Source: Pelosinus fermentans DSM 17108 (GTDB taxonomy: Bacteria > Bacillota > Negativicutes > DSM-13327). From it: a DNA stretch of 64,000 bases. The stretch covers positions 252,001 to 316,000 of the forward strand of contig NZ_AKVN02000001.1 of assembly GCF_000271485.2 (NCBI RefSeq). The letters run 5' to 3'. Below the pieces are notes generated by a model. The model did no database searches, was not told the DNA's origin, and worked only from the letters and a program-made list of their open reading frames with translations. Positions 15,516 to 23,734 of this stretch are shown piece after piece; the first letter of the stretch is position 1; every line of letters begins with the position of its first letter. Both the position numbers and the translations under genes were made by a program.

Positions 15516-16790
15516 ATGGAATTTATAGATTCAATCACCAATGGGCTGTCTGCGTTCTTTAGCTTTGATTCAACCGTCACTATACTAGGTATTATTATTG
15601 CCATCTCTCTGCTTGTGAAAGTACCAATCAAGAAAGCTATACTCGGTGCCTTGAAAGTTTCTATCGGGCTTACAGGTCTATTCTTAATTGTAGATTTGAT
15701 ACAGACCGCCATGGTAAATCCAATAAGCAATATGATCTCTCTGTATGGCATCAATAAAAGTATAGTAGATATTGGCTGGGGTTCTGTAGGATATGCTTTT
15801 GGCAATACATATGGTTATTTTGGGGTGCTCGTATTTTTAATCGTAAATGTAATATTAGTGTCTGTGCGATTTACCCAAACCATTTATGTTGATGTTTTTA
15901 ATACATGGAGAGCGATGCTTCTGGCAGGAATGATCGGTGTTACTACCGGAAACTTCTGGATAGCCACGTTTGCTGTTGTAATCTTTCTTATCATTGATGT
16001 AAAAGCTGCAGATATTGCGGCGCCATATATAGAAAAAATCAATAATTTTCCTCCTGGAGGCTCATGGCCCCATGGCAGTCACTTTTCATTTCAGGCATGC
16101 ATTGCCATACCAATTGAATGGGTTTTAAAAAGAATACCCGTTATTAAGGATATCAATATTAAGGCCGAAACAATTGAAGAAAAATTTGGAATCTTTGGAG
16201 AGACAACAGTCATGGGAGCAATACTGGGCATTGTCATTGGGCTCTTTAGCCAAGTCGGTATTATGCCCTCTCTGTTACTTGGAGTGAAGATGGCAGCCGC
16301 ATTTCTTCTTCTTCCAAGAATGGCGGCCATACTTGTGGAAGGTTGGTTCCCCGTGATTAAAGCTGCAAGACAGATACTGGTAAGTAAGCTAAAACGGGAT
16401 GATGTGCGTATCGCACTTGATTGTTCAACGGTTATTGGACATGCAGCAGTTGTCCCTACAACACTCATTATGTATCCGTTGGCATTGCTGATATCGGTTA
16501 TACTTCCAGGCAATCAGATGATTTCATCCGTAAGTCTAATCATCGTTCTCTGGGAGAGTGCAGCGGTGAATGCGATCACAGAAGGAAACATATTTCATAA
16601 CATTATCATATTATCCCTGATCGTTTGTCTCTTCTGCTGGGGAGCTACTTTCATGGCGGGCCCTATGACTCATTTGGCGGTTTCCATGGGATATGATGCT
16701 GCTAAAGGTCTAGTGTCCAATTGGGATGCGGCAGGGACTCCCGGACTGGTTTTAGTATATGGATTATTTTCTTGGATATTTGGTTTTTAA
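15516..16790 (+). CDS. PTS transporter subunit IIC (galactitol/Gat type)
   Basis: The 424-residue membrane protein forms the sugar channel of the PTS. It shows about ten hydrophobic segments and the family's conserved cytoplasmic/periplasmic loop blocks (SWPHGSHFSFQACIA near residue 185 and WESAAVNAITEGNIFHN near 345). The start at 15516 follows GGAGGG by 7 bp; the frame is open to 15480 but without a ribosome site. Gat-type IIC proteins carry polyols and some pentoses or sugar acids; the real substrate cannot be read from the sequence. Confidence 0.9.
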   Translation: MEFIDSITNGLSAFFSFDSTVTILGIIIAISLLVKVPIKKAILGALKVSIGLTGLFLIVDLIQTAMVNPISNMISLYGINKSIVDIGWGSVGYAFGNTYGYFGVLVFLIVNVILVSVRFTQTIYVDVFNTWRAMLLAGMIGVTTGNFWIATFAVVIFLIIDVKAADIAAPYIEKINNFPPGGSWPHGSHFSFQACIAIPIEWVLKRIPVIKDINIKAETIEEKFGIFGETTVMGAILGIVIGLFSQVGIMPSLLLGVKMAAAFLLLPRMAAILVEGWFPVIKAARQILVSKLKRDDVRIALDCSTVIGHAAVVPTTLIMYPLALLISVILPGNQMISSVSLIIVLWESAAVNAITEGNIFHNIIILSLIVCLFCWGATFMAGPMTHLAVSMGYDAAKGLVSNWDAAGTPGLVLVYGLFSWIFGF

Positions 16791-16868
16791 CGCTTGGCGT
16801 GTAAATGAGATTGTTATAGTAAGATTTCTTCATATTGGCAGCTACATAGCTAAGGTATGAAAAGATAC

Positions 16869-16922
16869 GCTTACACATCAGGGGCTCATAAGAGAAAGTT
16901 CATTATAAGAAGATGTGTAAGC
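16869..16922 (+). promoter_or_regulatory. 11-bp intercistronic stem-loop between IIC and IIA
   Basis: GCTTACACATC (16869-16879) and GATGTGTAAGC (16912-16922) are perfect inverted arms with a 32-nt loop, ending about 40 bp before the IIA start. No T-run follows, so an mRNA-processing or stability element is more likely than a terminator. Confidence 0.55.
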
Positions 16923-16963
16923 ACATGATCAGCAAACAGCAAAAGACTAGGAGGAGGGGAAAT

Positions 16964-17437
16964 ATGAGCAATGAAGCAGACACTATATTTTATGATGTAG
17001 TAATGTTGAAGAACATAACAACAAAAGAAGCAGCAATACATTCTTTAACAAATCATTTGCTGGAGAAAGGGTATGTCAATGAACATTATGAACATGCAAC
17101 AATTGAAAGGGAAGATGCCTATCCTACTGGTCTTCCAACCAAACCGATTGCTATAGCAGTTCCTCATTCTAAACACGAGAATGTAATAAAGCAGGCGGTT
17201 GTACTGGGGATATCCGATCACCTGATCGAGTTTTCAGAAATGGGAAACAGTGACTCCAAACTGAATGTTGGAATCCTATTTTTACTGGCACTAAAGGGTG
17301 AAAATGGCCATATTAATTACTTGAAGAATATTGTTAATTATTGCAAGGTGGAAGAGAATATTACAAAACTCTATGGTGTAAAATCGGCAGAGGAAGGGTT
17401 ACAAATATTTGTATCTGAGATCGTAAATGCTGATTAA
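16964..17437 (+). CDS. PTS transporter subunit IIA (fructose/Ntr/Gat fold)
   Basis: A 157-residue phosphocarrier with the PtsN/GatA fold. The active-site block is TGLPTKPIAIAVPHSKHE, with the phosphorylated His in AVPHS (about residue 68). It receives phosphate from HPr and passes it to IIB. The start at 16964 lies 8 bp after AGGAGGGG. It is separated from IIC by 173 bp holding an 11-bp stem-loop, a gap that may set its expression relative to IIB/IIC. Confidence 0.9.
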   Translation: MSNEADTIFYDVVMLKNITTKEAAIHSLTNHLLEKGYVNEHYEHATIEREDAYPTGLPTKPIAIAVPHSKHENVIKQAVVLGISDHLIEFSEMGNSDSKLNVGILFLLALKGENGHINYLKNIVNYCKVEENITKLYGVKSAEEGLQIFVSEIVNAD

Positions 17438-17462
17438 AACAAAATAAGAGGAGGATGTTAGT

Positions 17463-18563
17463 ATGGATAAAGGTAAAAAAATAAAAGCATTAGTCGTGGG
17501 AGACGATTGGGTAAAAACGAAAGATCTGATTGAAGCTACCAAGCGTGTATTAGAAGGTTATGATTATGAAATCGATTCGTTTGATCAAGTAATGGATAAA
17601 CCGATGAGCAGAGAAAAAAAAGACGATATAGGCGATGACAGTGTTACCGAATATTGCGGGCATCCCCAAGAACTGATCAGCAGGATTGATGGCGTCAATC
17701 TGCTGGTGGTTCATACATCTCCTGTTACAAAGCAAGTGATTGAGGCAGGCAAGGATCTTATTGCGATTGGCTGCTGCAGATCTGATGCTGTAAGTGTAAA
17801 TGTAGACGCTGTTACGGATAAAGGAATTTATTTCTTTAATGCTCCAGGACGGTCCGTTGAACCCGTATCGGATCTGACGATCACCTTCGCTTTGGCCCTT
17901 TGCAGAAATATATTAAGAGCTGACCGGTACGTAAAAGAGGGCAGATGGGCAGGCGATCTCAATAGAGAAGTACCAAGCTGGGAAGAGTTTGAAAGCTTTA
18001 GAGGGCTTACCCTTAAAAATAAAAAATTTGGCGTGGTTGGCCTTGGTAAAATAGGGCGGAAAGTTGCCGAGAAGGCAGCCGGACTTGGTATGGACGTACA
18101 AGTGTATGATCCGTTTTTAGATAAAAAGATAGTAGGTGAGTATGGCACGGTATGTACTCTGGAGGAACTGTTTGTAAACAGCGATTTTATAACCATTCAC
18201 ATTCCCCCTGTTGAATCAAACAGAGGTATCATCAGCAGAGAACTCTTTAATAAGATGAAACCTTCCGCATACTTCATCAATGTTGCAAGAGGAGAAATTA
18301 TTGACGAAGAAGCGCTGATTGATGTATTACAGAAGGGGAAAATAGCGGGAGCAGCCCTGGATGTATATTATACAGAGCCTCTGCCTGGGACCAGTCCTTT
18401 AGTCAAATTGGACAATGTGATTCTAACTCCTCATTTAGCAGGGCAAAGGAAAGATGTTTCAGAAGGGTCAGCCTCCATATTAGAAGGAACGATGAAACCA
18501 TTCTTCCAAGAAAACAGCCTTGCTACTTGCTTTAATTCCGCTGAAATTAAGAAAAATAAATAA
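17463..18563 (+). CDS. D-isomer-type 2-hydroxyacid dehydrogenase (SerA/PdxB-like)
   Basis: The 366-residue NAD-dependent oxidoreductase has the family's complete catalytic set: dinucleotide motif GLGKIG (~residue 200), Arg in NVARGEIID, Glu in YYTEPLP and His in TPHLAGQ. It lacks the C-terminal ACT domain of biosynthetic 3-phosphoglycerate dehydrogenases. In this operon it should oxidise or reduce the phosphorylated compound delivered by the PTS, for example a phosphorylated aldonic acid as in PdxB-type chemistry; this is inference. AGAGGAGG precedes the start, 25 bp after the IIA stop. Confidence 0.85.
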   Translation: MDKGKKIKALVVGDDWVKTKDLIEATKRVLEGYDYEIDSFDQVMDKPMSREKKDDIGDDSVTEYCGHPQELISRIDGVNLLVVHTSPVTKQVIEAGKDLIAIGCCRSDAVSVNVDAVTDKGIYFFNAPGRSVEPVSDLTITFALALCRNILRADRYVKEGRWAGDLNREVPSWEEFESFRGLTLKNKKFGVVGLGKIGRKVAEKAAGLGMDVQVYDPFLDKKIVGEYGTVCTLEELFVNSDFITIHIPPVESNRGIISRELFNKMKPSAYFINVARGEIIDEEALIDVLQKGKIAGAALDVYYTEPLPGTSPLVKLDNVILTPHLAGQRKDVSEGSASILEGTMKPFFQENSLATCFNSAEIKKNK

Positions 18564-18616
18564 GCGGCAGGCGTAAGTGCCTTAGAATAAAATATAGAGA
18601 AAATGAAGGTGAAAGT

Positions 18617-19450
18617 ATGCTTACAGATATGAAAAGCATTCTGGCAGATGCCAAGAAGAGGTCTTACGGGGTGGCAGCTCCTAATGCATGGAATGAAGAT
18701 AGCATAAGAGCAGCAATCGGAGCTGCCGAAAGAGAAAAAGCGCCAATCATTATTGCCCTTTATCCTGTAATGGCTGATATTTTTGAATTTGGTAAAATTG
18801 CCGTAGAAATGGCTAAGAACGCATCGGTACCAGTTGCAGTTCATTTAGATCATGGACAAGAGTTAGAGCAGGTAGTGAAAGCTATACGTGCCGGTTTTAC
18901 TTCGGTTATGGTTGATCGTTCAACCTTGCCTTTTGACAAGAACGTAGAAGCCGTGAAAGAAATTGTTACGTTTGCTCACGCCGTAGGAGTAACGGTAGAA
19001 GCAGAATTAGGTCATGTTGGGCAGGGGTGTGACTATACCGAAACCAAGGATCAAGGACTTACAGACCCAAATGAAGCAATCCAATTTGTAGAAATGACAG
19101 GTGTGGATTGTCTTGCTGTTGCTGTCGGAACTTCCCATGGTGTGTATAAAGGAAAGCCAGAATTGCAGTTTGATTTGCTGGATAAGTTAAATCATGCAGT
19201 AGATGTTCCTTTAGTACTTCATGGATGCTCAGGCACGGGAGATAAAAACTTAAAAAAGGCCATCGGGTATGGAATAACAAAACTCAATTTATATACTGAT
19301 TTGGATATGGCAGGATATACTTTATTTCAAGAATCGATAAAAAAACAAGAAATAAGTAAAATAACAGAAGCTTGCAGTTTTATGTTTAAAGGCTACTCTG
19401 ATAAACTGACACACTACATACAATGGTTTGGAGCAAGCGGTAAAGCATAG
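18617..19450 (+). CDS. Class II (metal-dependent) ketose-bisphosphate-type aldolase
   Basis: A 277-residue zinc aldolase of the FbaA/GatY/KbaY family, expected to split a phosphorylated ketose or related 2-oxo compound to give dihydroxyacetone phosphate. Visible ligands and catalytic residues: HLDHGQ (catalytic Asp and first Zn His), VEAELGHVGQ (Glu), GTSHGVYKG (second Zn His), LHGCSGTG (third Zn His) and NLYTDL. The last replaces the more common N-x-D-T-D phosphate loop. Ribosome site AAGGTGAAAG is modest. It is the last structural gene before a terminator, so cleavage by this enzyme is probably the final step of the encoded pathway. Confidence 0.88.
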   Translation: MLTDMKSILADAKKRSYGVAAPNAWNEDSIRAAIGAAEREKAPIIIALYPVMADIFEFGKIAVEMAKNASVPVAVHLDHGQELEQVVKAIRAGFTSVMVDRSTLPFDKNVEAVKEIVTFAHAVGVTVEAELGHVGQGCDYTETKDQGLTDPNEAIQFVEMTGVDCLAVAVGTSHGVYKGKPELQFDLLDKLNHAVDVPLVLHGCSGTGDKNLKKAIGYGITKLNLYTDLDMAGYTLFQESIKKQEISKITEACSFMFKGYSDKLTHYIQWFGASGKA

Positions 19451-19482
19451 TAATTTAATACAGTAAAAAATTATTTCTATTT

Positions 19483-19525
19483 AGAGATATGTAAGCTTAC
19501 TCCTATCAGCTTGCATATCTCTTTT
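19483..19525 (+). terminator. Terminator of the PTS operon
   Basis: 15-bp arms AGAGATATGTAAGCT / AGCTTGCATATCTCT (one mismatch) around a 10-nt loop, then TTTTAG. Confidence 0.85.
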
Positions 19526-19690
19526 AGAAAATAGAGAGTAGACTAATTTTTTCTAAATGGACCAGCGATTTGTAACTTAGTGTAAAAAAATGTGGAAAAA
19601 TGTAATGAATTTCTGTATAAGTATAACTTGAAATTTCTAATTTGCGTTATAATAATGTCATTACATCACTATTTTGATAAGGAGAAAAAT

Positions 19691-22591
19691 ATGGCGGAAG
19701 GCAACCGGAAGGACATTAGGGAATTAATTAAGAATGAATGCCCCCAAGAGCCATTAACGGATGAGCAAATATCACAAAAGTTATCCATCTTGCGGGAAAC
19801 CGTTACTAATATTAGAAAGAAACTGAATATACCCAGTTCTCGAAACCGGAAAAGAATGAACGTGAAAAAGGCTGTAGAACTAATCAAGACAAAAAAATCG
19901 GACATAACGATAACGAGTCTTGTAGCCAAGCTGAAACAGCAGGGGTTTACAGTGTCAAGAAGCTATATCGGGGAGATCATCAATAGTGAAGGCAATGAAA
20001 TAACAAAAGAATTAGAGTCACGTGCTGAAGATGAAAATGAAATGGATAGCTTTCAGAAATTAACAGGCTATGATGGAAGTCTTTCCAATAATATTAAACA
20101 GGGCAAGGCATCCGTATTATATCCCCCATTTGGCCTCCCTACCCTTATTATAGGGGAAAGCGGTACTGGCAAAACCTTGTTTGCAGAATGCATCTATCAA
20201 TATGCGGTGCAGAAGAAAATAATAGAAGTGGATGGTCCTTTTGTATCCCTAAATTGTGCTGACTACAGTGATAATCCTCAACTTTTGCTTTCCATGCTGT
20301 ATGGATACAAAAAAGGGGCCTTTACAGGAGCGAATCAAGATACAGAAGGTCTTGTAGAGCGCGCCAATAAAGGGATCCTTTTCTTAGATGAAATACATCG
20401 CCTGCCTCCTAAGGGACAGGAAATGCTATTTTCTATTTTGGATAAAGGAAAATTTAGAAGACTTGGTGAGGTTGTAAATGAGCGAAAGTCTCAGATTTAT
20501 TTTATCGGTGCAACCACTGAGAATATTGAATCCTCCCTGCTGCTAACCTTCAGAAGAAGAATTCCTATGATCATAGAACTGCCATCCCTAAAGGATCGAT
20601 CCATTAAAGAGAAAATTCAGCTGATTTATAGTTTCTTTCAGGAAGAAGCAAATCGGACTCATTTAAAAATTTATGTAAAGGCTAAAATTATGGAAGCCTT
20701 TGTTCTGAAAAAATATTCAGGCAATATAGGTCAACTTAAAAGTGAAATTCAAGTCACCTGTGCAAATGCTTATGTTGAGAAAATGAATAACAGCAAGGAT
20801 GAAATTAATATTGGCTTTAATGAGATGTTATATCATAATTTCTTTAACAATAATACAGAAAATTCCGAAATACAGACAACAAAGCTCACAATTACCTTTA
20901 AGGATATGTTATTCATTCCAAATGCAGCGAATAAAGGGGAACACTTTGTTACTGCAAATGATAGTCATTACTCGCTGCCAAAAGATATTTATGAAAAAAT
21001 CGAAGAAAAATATTATGAACTGAAAAAAGCAGACGTTACATCTGCTGAAATAGAAAAAAACATTTGGAATTTTATATTAAGTAATTTCAGCATGATGGGA
21101 ATTGATTCAAATAACGATAAAAATGTAACGTCTCTAGATGAATTAAAATATCTTGTGGGTGAAAATATTGCAGTAGTCGTAAAAGAGTTCATAAAAAGGA
21201 TTAAAAAAGATCATTCTCAATTGCAGGTAAATGAAAAGGTTGCGATATACTTAGCGATTCACATCAGTGAAGCGATGAAAAGGATTAAATTTAAACAAGA
21301 TATCATTAATCCCAATCTTGTCTATATAAAAGAAAACCTCAAAGCAGAATATGATATGGCATGCAGTCTGGTACATGATTTGGAGGCCAATAATAAAGTC
21401 AGGATTCCTGAAGGGGAAGTCGGGTTTATTGCTATGTATATTAATGAGCTGTTAAAACCCAGGAGCAGCAAAAGCAGAATCACTATAATTGTCATTTCCC
21501 ATGGAAAAATAGCGTCAGAGATGATCGCTGTTGCCAATAAAATGATGAATGTAGATTTCCCAATTGCTGTGGACATGCCTTTCAATGTGAATCCAATAAG
21601 GATCTTTGAACAAATCATTGAAATTTCTAAAACCTTAGATAGCCAAAGCGGTATACTGTTTTTTGTAGACATGGGATCGCTGCTGAATGTTGGAGAAATT
21701 GTTGAAAAAAGAACCGGTATTAAAACTCGCACCATTGACAGGGTAGACCTTGTTTCTGTCATGGAAGCGATTCGAAAAATATATATATCCGAGGAAACCC
21801 TTGATGACATTTATTACGATATAATGAATTCTAAACACACCTATCATATGGTGTCAACAAATCATTCGGATAAGCCCTTAGCTTTAATTGCTATGTGTCT
21901 TACAGGTCATGGAGTTGCTATAAAAATAAAAGAACTTTTATCTGCAAATTACCCTCATATAAAAGTAATCTCCTTAAGCATATTAGATGCTAACGTAAAG
22001 CAGGAAATACACAATTTAAAACAACAATATACGATTCCAGCGATTATTGGTACGATGAATCCTTACATAGAAGGGATTAACTTTATACCCTTTGAAAGCA
22101 ATTTTACCCAGGACAAAAAGATGCTTCTTGATCAGGTATTAAAGCAGAAAAATTACAATAGTCTTAAGAAGATTTTTAGAGATGATTTTATCATGATTGA
22201 CCTAGCATGTAAAACAAAGCAGGAAGTAATCGAAACCATGAGTATGGTTCTTTTTAATAACGGTTTTATTAAAAAAGGTTATATAGACTCCGTATTTGAA
22301 AGAGAGAATATGAGTAGTACGTGTTTTAAGAAGAATGTAGCCATCCCCCATGGATTACCCTCATTTGTTAATGAAACTTCGATCATTTCTGCAAAACTAA
22401 GCCAAGCCATTGAGTGGGATGACAGCAAAAATTTAGTCAATTTGGTATTTTTACTTGCAGTAAAAGATGATGATATTAATATTATCAATGATTTGTTCAG
22501 GTTACTGAAACAAAAAAATAATATAGATGAATTTTTGAAAGCAAAAAATCGTTTTGAATTTATAAAAGTATTGTATGATTCCTTTTCATAA
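19691..22591 (+). CDS. LevR-type sigma-54 activator with PTS regulatory domains
   Basis: The 966-residue activator should control the sigma-54 promoter at 15080. Order: N-terminal winged-helix/HTH region (~1-115); AAA+ domain with Walker A GESGTGKT (~155), GAFTGA (~209) and Walker B GILFLDEI (~230); PRD with AIYLAIHIS (~475-590); IIA-Man-like domain with H604 in VISHGKIASE (~596-720); IIB-Gat-like domain (~727-820); and a C-terminal fructose/Ntr-type IIA with H887 in VAIPHG (~830-966). B. subtilis LevR ends in a second PRD instead. Phosphorylation of these histidines would report sugar flux. The start at 19691 follows AAGGAG by 6 bp. Confidence 0.9.
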   Translation: MAEGNRKDIRELIKNECPQEPLTDEQISQKLSILRETVTNIRKKLNIPSSRNRKRMNVKKAVELIKTKKSDITITSLVAKLKQQGFTVSRSYIGEIINSEGNEITKELESRAEDENEMDSFQKLTGYDGSLSNNIKQGKASVLYPPFGLPTLIIGESGTGKTLFAECIYQYAVQKKIIEVDGPFVSLNCADYSDNPQLLLSMLYGYKKGAFTGANQDTEGLVERANKGILFLDEIHRLPPKGQEMLFSILDKGKFRRLGEVVNERKSQIYFIGATTENIESSLLLTFRRRIPMIIELPSLKDRSIKEKIQLIYSFFQEEANRTHLKIYVKAKIMEAFVLKKYSGNIGQLKSEIQVTCANAYVEKMNNSKDEINIGFNEMLYHNFFNNNTENSEIQTTKLTITFKDMLFIPNAANKGEHFVTANDSHYSLPKDIYEKIEEKYYELKKADVTSAEIEKNIWNFILSNFSMMGIDSNNDKNVTSLDELKYLVGENIAVVVKEFIKRIKKDHSQLQVNEKVAIYLAIHISEAMKRIKFKQDIINPNLVYIKENLKAEYDMACSLVHDLEANNKVRIPEGEVGFIAMYINELLKPRSSKSRITIIVISHGKIASEMIAVANKMMNVDFPIAVDMPFNVNPIRIFEQIIEISKTLDSQSGILFFVDMGSLLNVGEIVEKRTGIKTRTIDRVDLVSVMEAIRKIYISEETLDDIYYDIMNSKHTYHMVSTNHSDKPLALIAMCLTGHGVAIKIKELLSANYPHIKVISLSILDANVKQEIHNLKQQYTIPAIIGTMNPYIEGINFIPFESNFTQDKKMLLDQVLKQKNYNSLKKIFRDDFIMIDLACKTKQEVIETMSMVLFNNGFIKKGYIDSVFERENMSSTCFKKNVAIPHGLPSFVNETSIISAKLSQAIEWDDSKNLVNLVFLLAVKDDDINIINDLFRLLKQKNNIDEFLKAKNRFEFIKVLYDSFS

Positions 22592-22653
22592 ATTCTGCAT
22601 TGTAGAATTTTTGATGATGGTATTCAATAATATACAAAAGAGAGGGAATACAG

Positions 22654-22959
22654 ATGATTGTTACATGCGTTACTATTTATGTAAAAGAACCGTTTATATC
22701 TAATTTTATTGAAGCTACTCTTGATAATCACAGAAATTCAATAAAAGAGGAAGGAAATCTTCGCTTCGATGTACTGCAATGCACTAATGATGAAAGCAGA
22801 TTTTTTCTTTATGAAGCCTACTCCACGGAGGAGGCTGCCGCAGCCCATAAAAAGACAGCTCATTATTTAAAATGGAGAGATACAGTTGCCGACTGGATGG
22901 CACGACCACGAGCAGGAGTAGCACATTCTGTTATTGCTCCTCTTGAAAAGGATTTTTGA
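22654..22959 (+). CDS. lsrG: LsrG-family isomerase (antibiotic biosynthesis monooxygenase fold)
   Basis: A 101-residue ferredoxin-like alpha/beta protein that closely follows E. coli LsrG in key blocks: EEGNLRFDVLQ at residues ~31-41, then FLYEAYS, HKKTAHYLKW and MARPR. LsrG isomerises phospho-AI-2 (a phosphorylated dione) to a 3-hydroxy-2,4-dione phosphate. Here the gene lies 62 bp after the LevR-type regulator and is followed by a terminator, so it probably belongs to the same PTS regulon. No lsrK, lsrF or lsrB is nearby, so a related phosphorylated hydroxy-ketone could be the true substrate. Start preceded by AGAGAGGG. Confidence 0.75.
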   Translation: MIVTCVTIYVKEPFISNFIEATLDNHRNSIKEEGNLRFDVLQCTNDESRFFLYEAYSTEEAAAAHKKTAHYLKWRDTVADWMARPRAGVAHSVIAPLEKDF

Positions 22960-22992
22960 GAAAGTAAGTAATTTCAAATGGAGTGTAGTAAG

Positions 22993-23020
22993 GGACAGGT
23001 TCAACGAACCTGTTCTTTTT
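22993..23020 (+). terminator. Terminator after lsrG
   Basis: A 10-bp stem (one G-T) around the tight loop AAC, with ACAGGTTC/GAACCTGT as core, followed by TTTTTATTTT. Confidence 0.85.
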
Positions 23021-23062
23021 ATTTTAGCATTCACTAGAATTTATAAATTTTATAGAGACGTT

Positions 23063-23194
23063 GAACACAGAGGACACAGAGTTCGCAGAGAGCACAGAGG
23101 TTTTAACCCTTATCTATTTTTTCTCAGTGTTCTCTGCGCCTCTGCGGTTCGGTTTACTTTCTATGTTTTAAAGGCTGCGAAGTGTTTTTCTTAT
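23063..23194 (+). repeat. Interspersed mosaic repeat, copy 4 (CACAGAG variant)
   Basis: Left arm GAACACAGAGGACACAGAG and right arm CTCTGCGCCTCTGCGGTTC are built of 9-bp units with CTCTG in place of CTTTG. The tail TTTTAAAGGCTGCGAAGTG then TTTTTCTTAT ends at 23194. It stands between lsrG and the promoter of the MarR gene. Confidence 0.85.
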
Positions 23195-23222
23195 TTGCCT
23201 TATATTTTTGAATAAATTTAAA

Positions 23223-23268
23223 TTGACAAAGTAATATCAATAAATTACAATTAGTTTGAATATCAAAC
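23223..23268 (+). promoter_or_regulatory. Promoter and operator of the marR-ATPase operon
   Basis: TTGACA (23223-23228), 17 bp, TACAAT (23246-23251). Three bases further the inverted repeat GTTTGA-ATA-TCAAAC (23254-23268) covers the probable transcription start, the usual location for self-repression by a MarR protein. Confidence 0.8.
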
Positions 23269-23312
23269 AATCATAAGTTAAAACAATAAGATGATCAAAG
23301 GAGTAGTGAATA

Positions 23313-23732
23313 ATGGATTCTTTAGATGAATTGACACATGAGTTATTTACTTTTTTTAATGGTTTTTCATCATGGGAAAACTCCGTAATAAAGACGAGTG
23401 AACTGTCTGTTTCAGAAGCCCATGCCATAGAGATATTGGGAACACATGGTCAAATGAAGATGAAAACTCTTGCAGGGCATCTGGGAGTCACGACCGGTAC
23501 CACTACGGTTACTGTTGATCGCCTGGAAAAGAAAGACTATGCCAGAAGAGAGTCTGTGAAGGAAGACCGCCGCATTCATTTAATTACGTTAACGCAAAAA
23601 GGTCAGCAGGCTTTTGCTGAGCATCATCAGTATCATTCGAATTTGACCGAACAGATACTTTCTGTTCTTTCCAGTGAGGAAAATGAACAATTGATAAATA
23701 TACTTAAAAAAATTAATGCGGAGGCTTTTTAG
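23313..23732 (+). CDS. MarR-family transcriptional regulator
   Basis: A 139-residue winged-helix repressor. The recognition region is about residues 48-80 (MKTLAGHLGVTTGTTTVTVD) and the wing is RRESVKEDRRIHLITLT, with the family's D-R-R motif. The ATPase gene begins only 3 bp after its stop codon, so the regulator most probably controls metal export in response to a metal or to stress. A few His residues near the end of the protein (AEHHQYHS) could bind metal as in AdcR/ZitR-like MarR proteins, but no full site is evident. Start preceded by AAGGAG. Confidence 0.88.
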   Translation: MDSLDELTHELFTFFNGFSSWENSVIKTSELSVSEAHAIEILGTHGQMKMKTLAGHLGVTTGTTTVTVDRLEKKDYARRESVKEDRRIHLITLTQKGQQAFAEHHQYHSNLTEQILSVLSSEENEQLINILKKINAEAF

Positions 23733-23734
23733 GT

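Noticed and set aside
22654-22959. Evidence for a complete AI-2 (Lsr) system
   Set aside because: Only an LsrG-like gene is present; LsrK, LsrF, LsrB and the Lsr ABC transporter are absent from the window. AI-2 use is kept only as one hypothesis.
22934-23215. 93-codon open frame downstream of lsrG
   Set aside because: It runs through the terminator and repeat copy 4. Similar frames appear in other repeat copies (41216-41401, 53643-53831), so it is repeat-derived.
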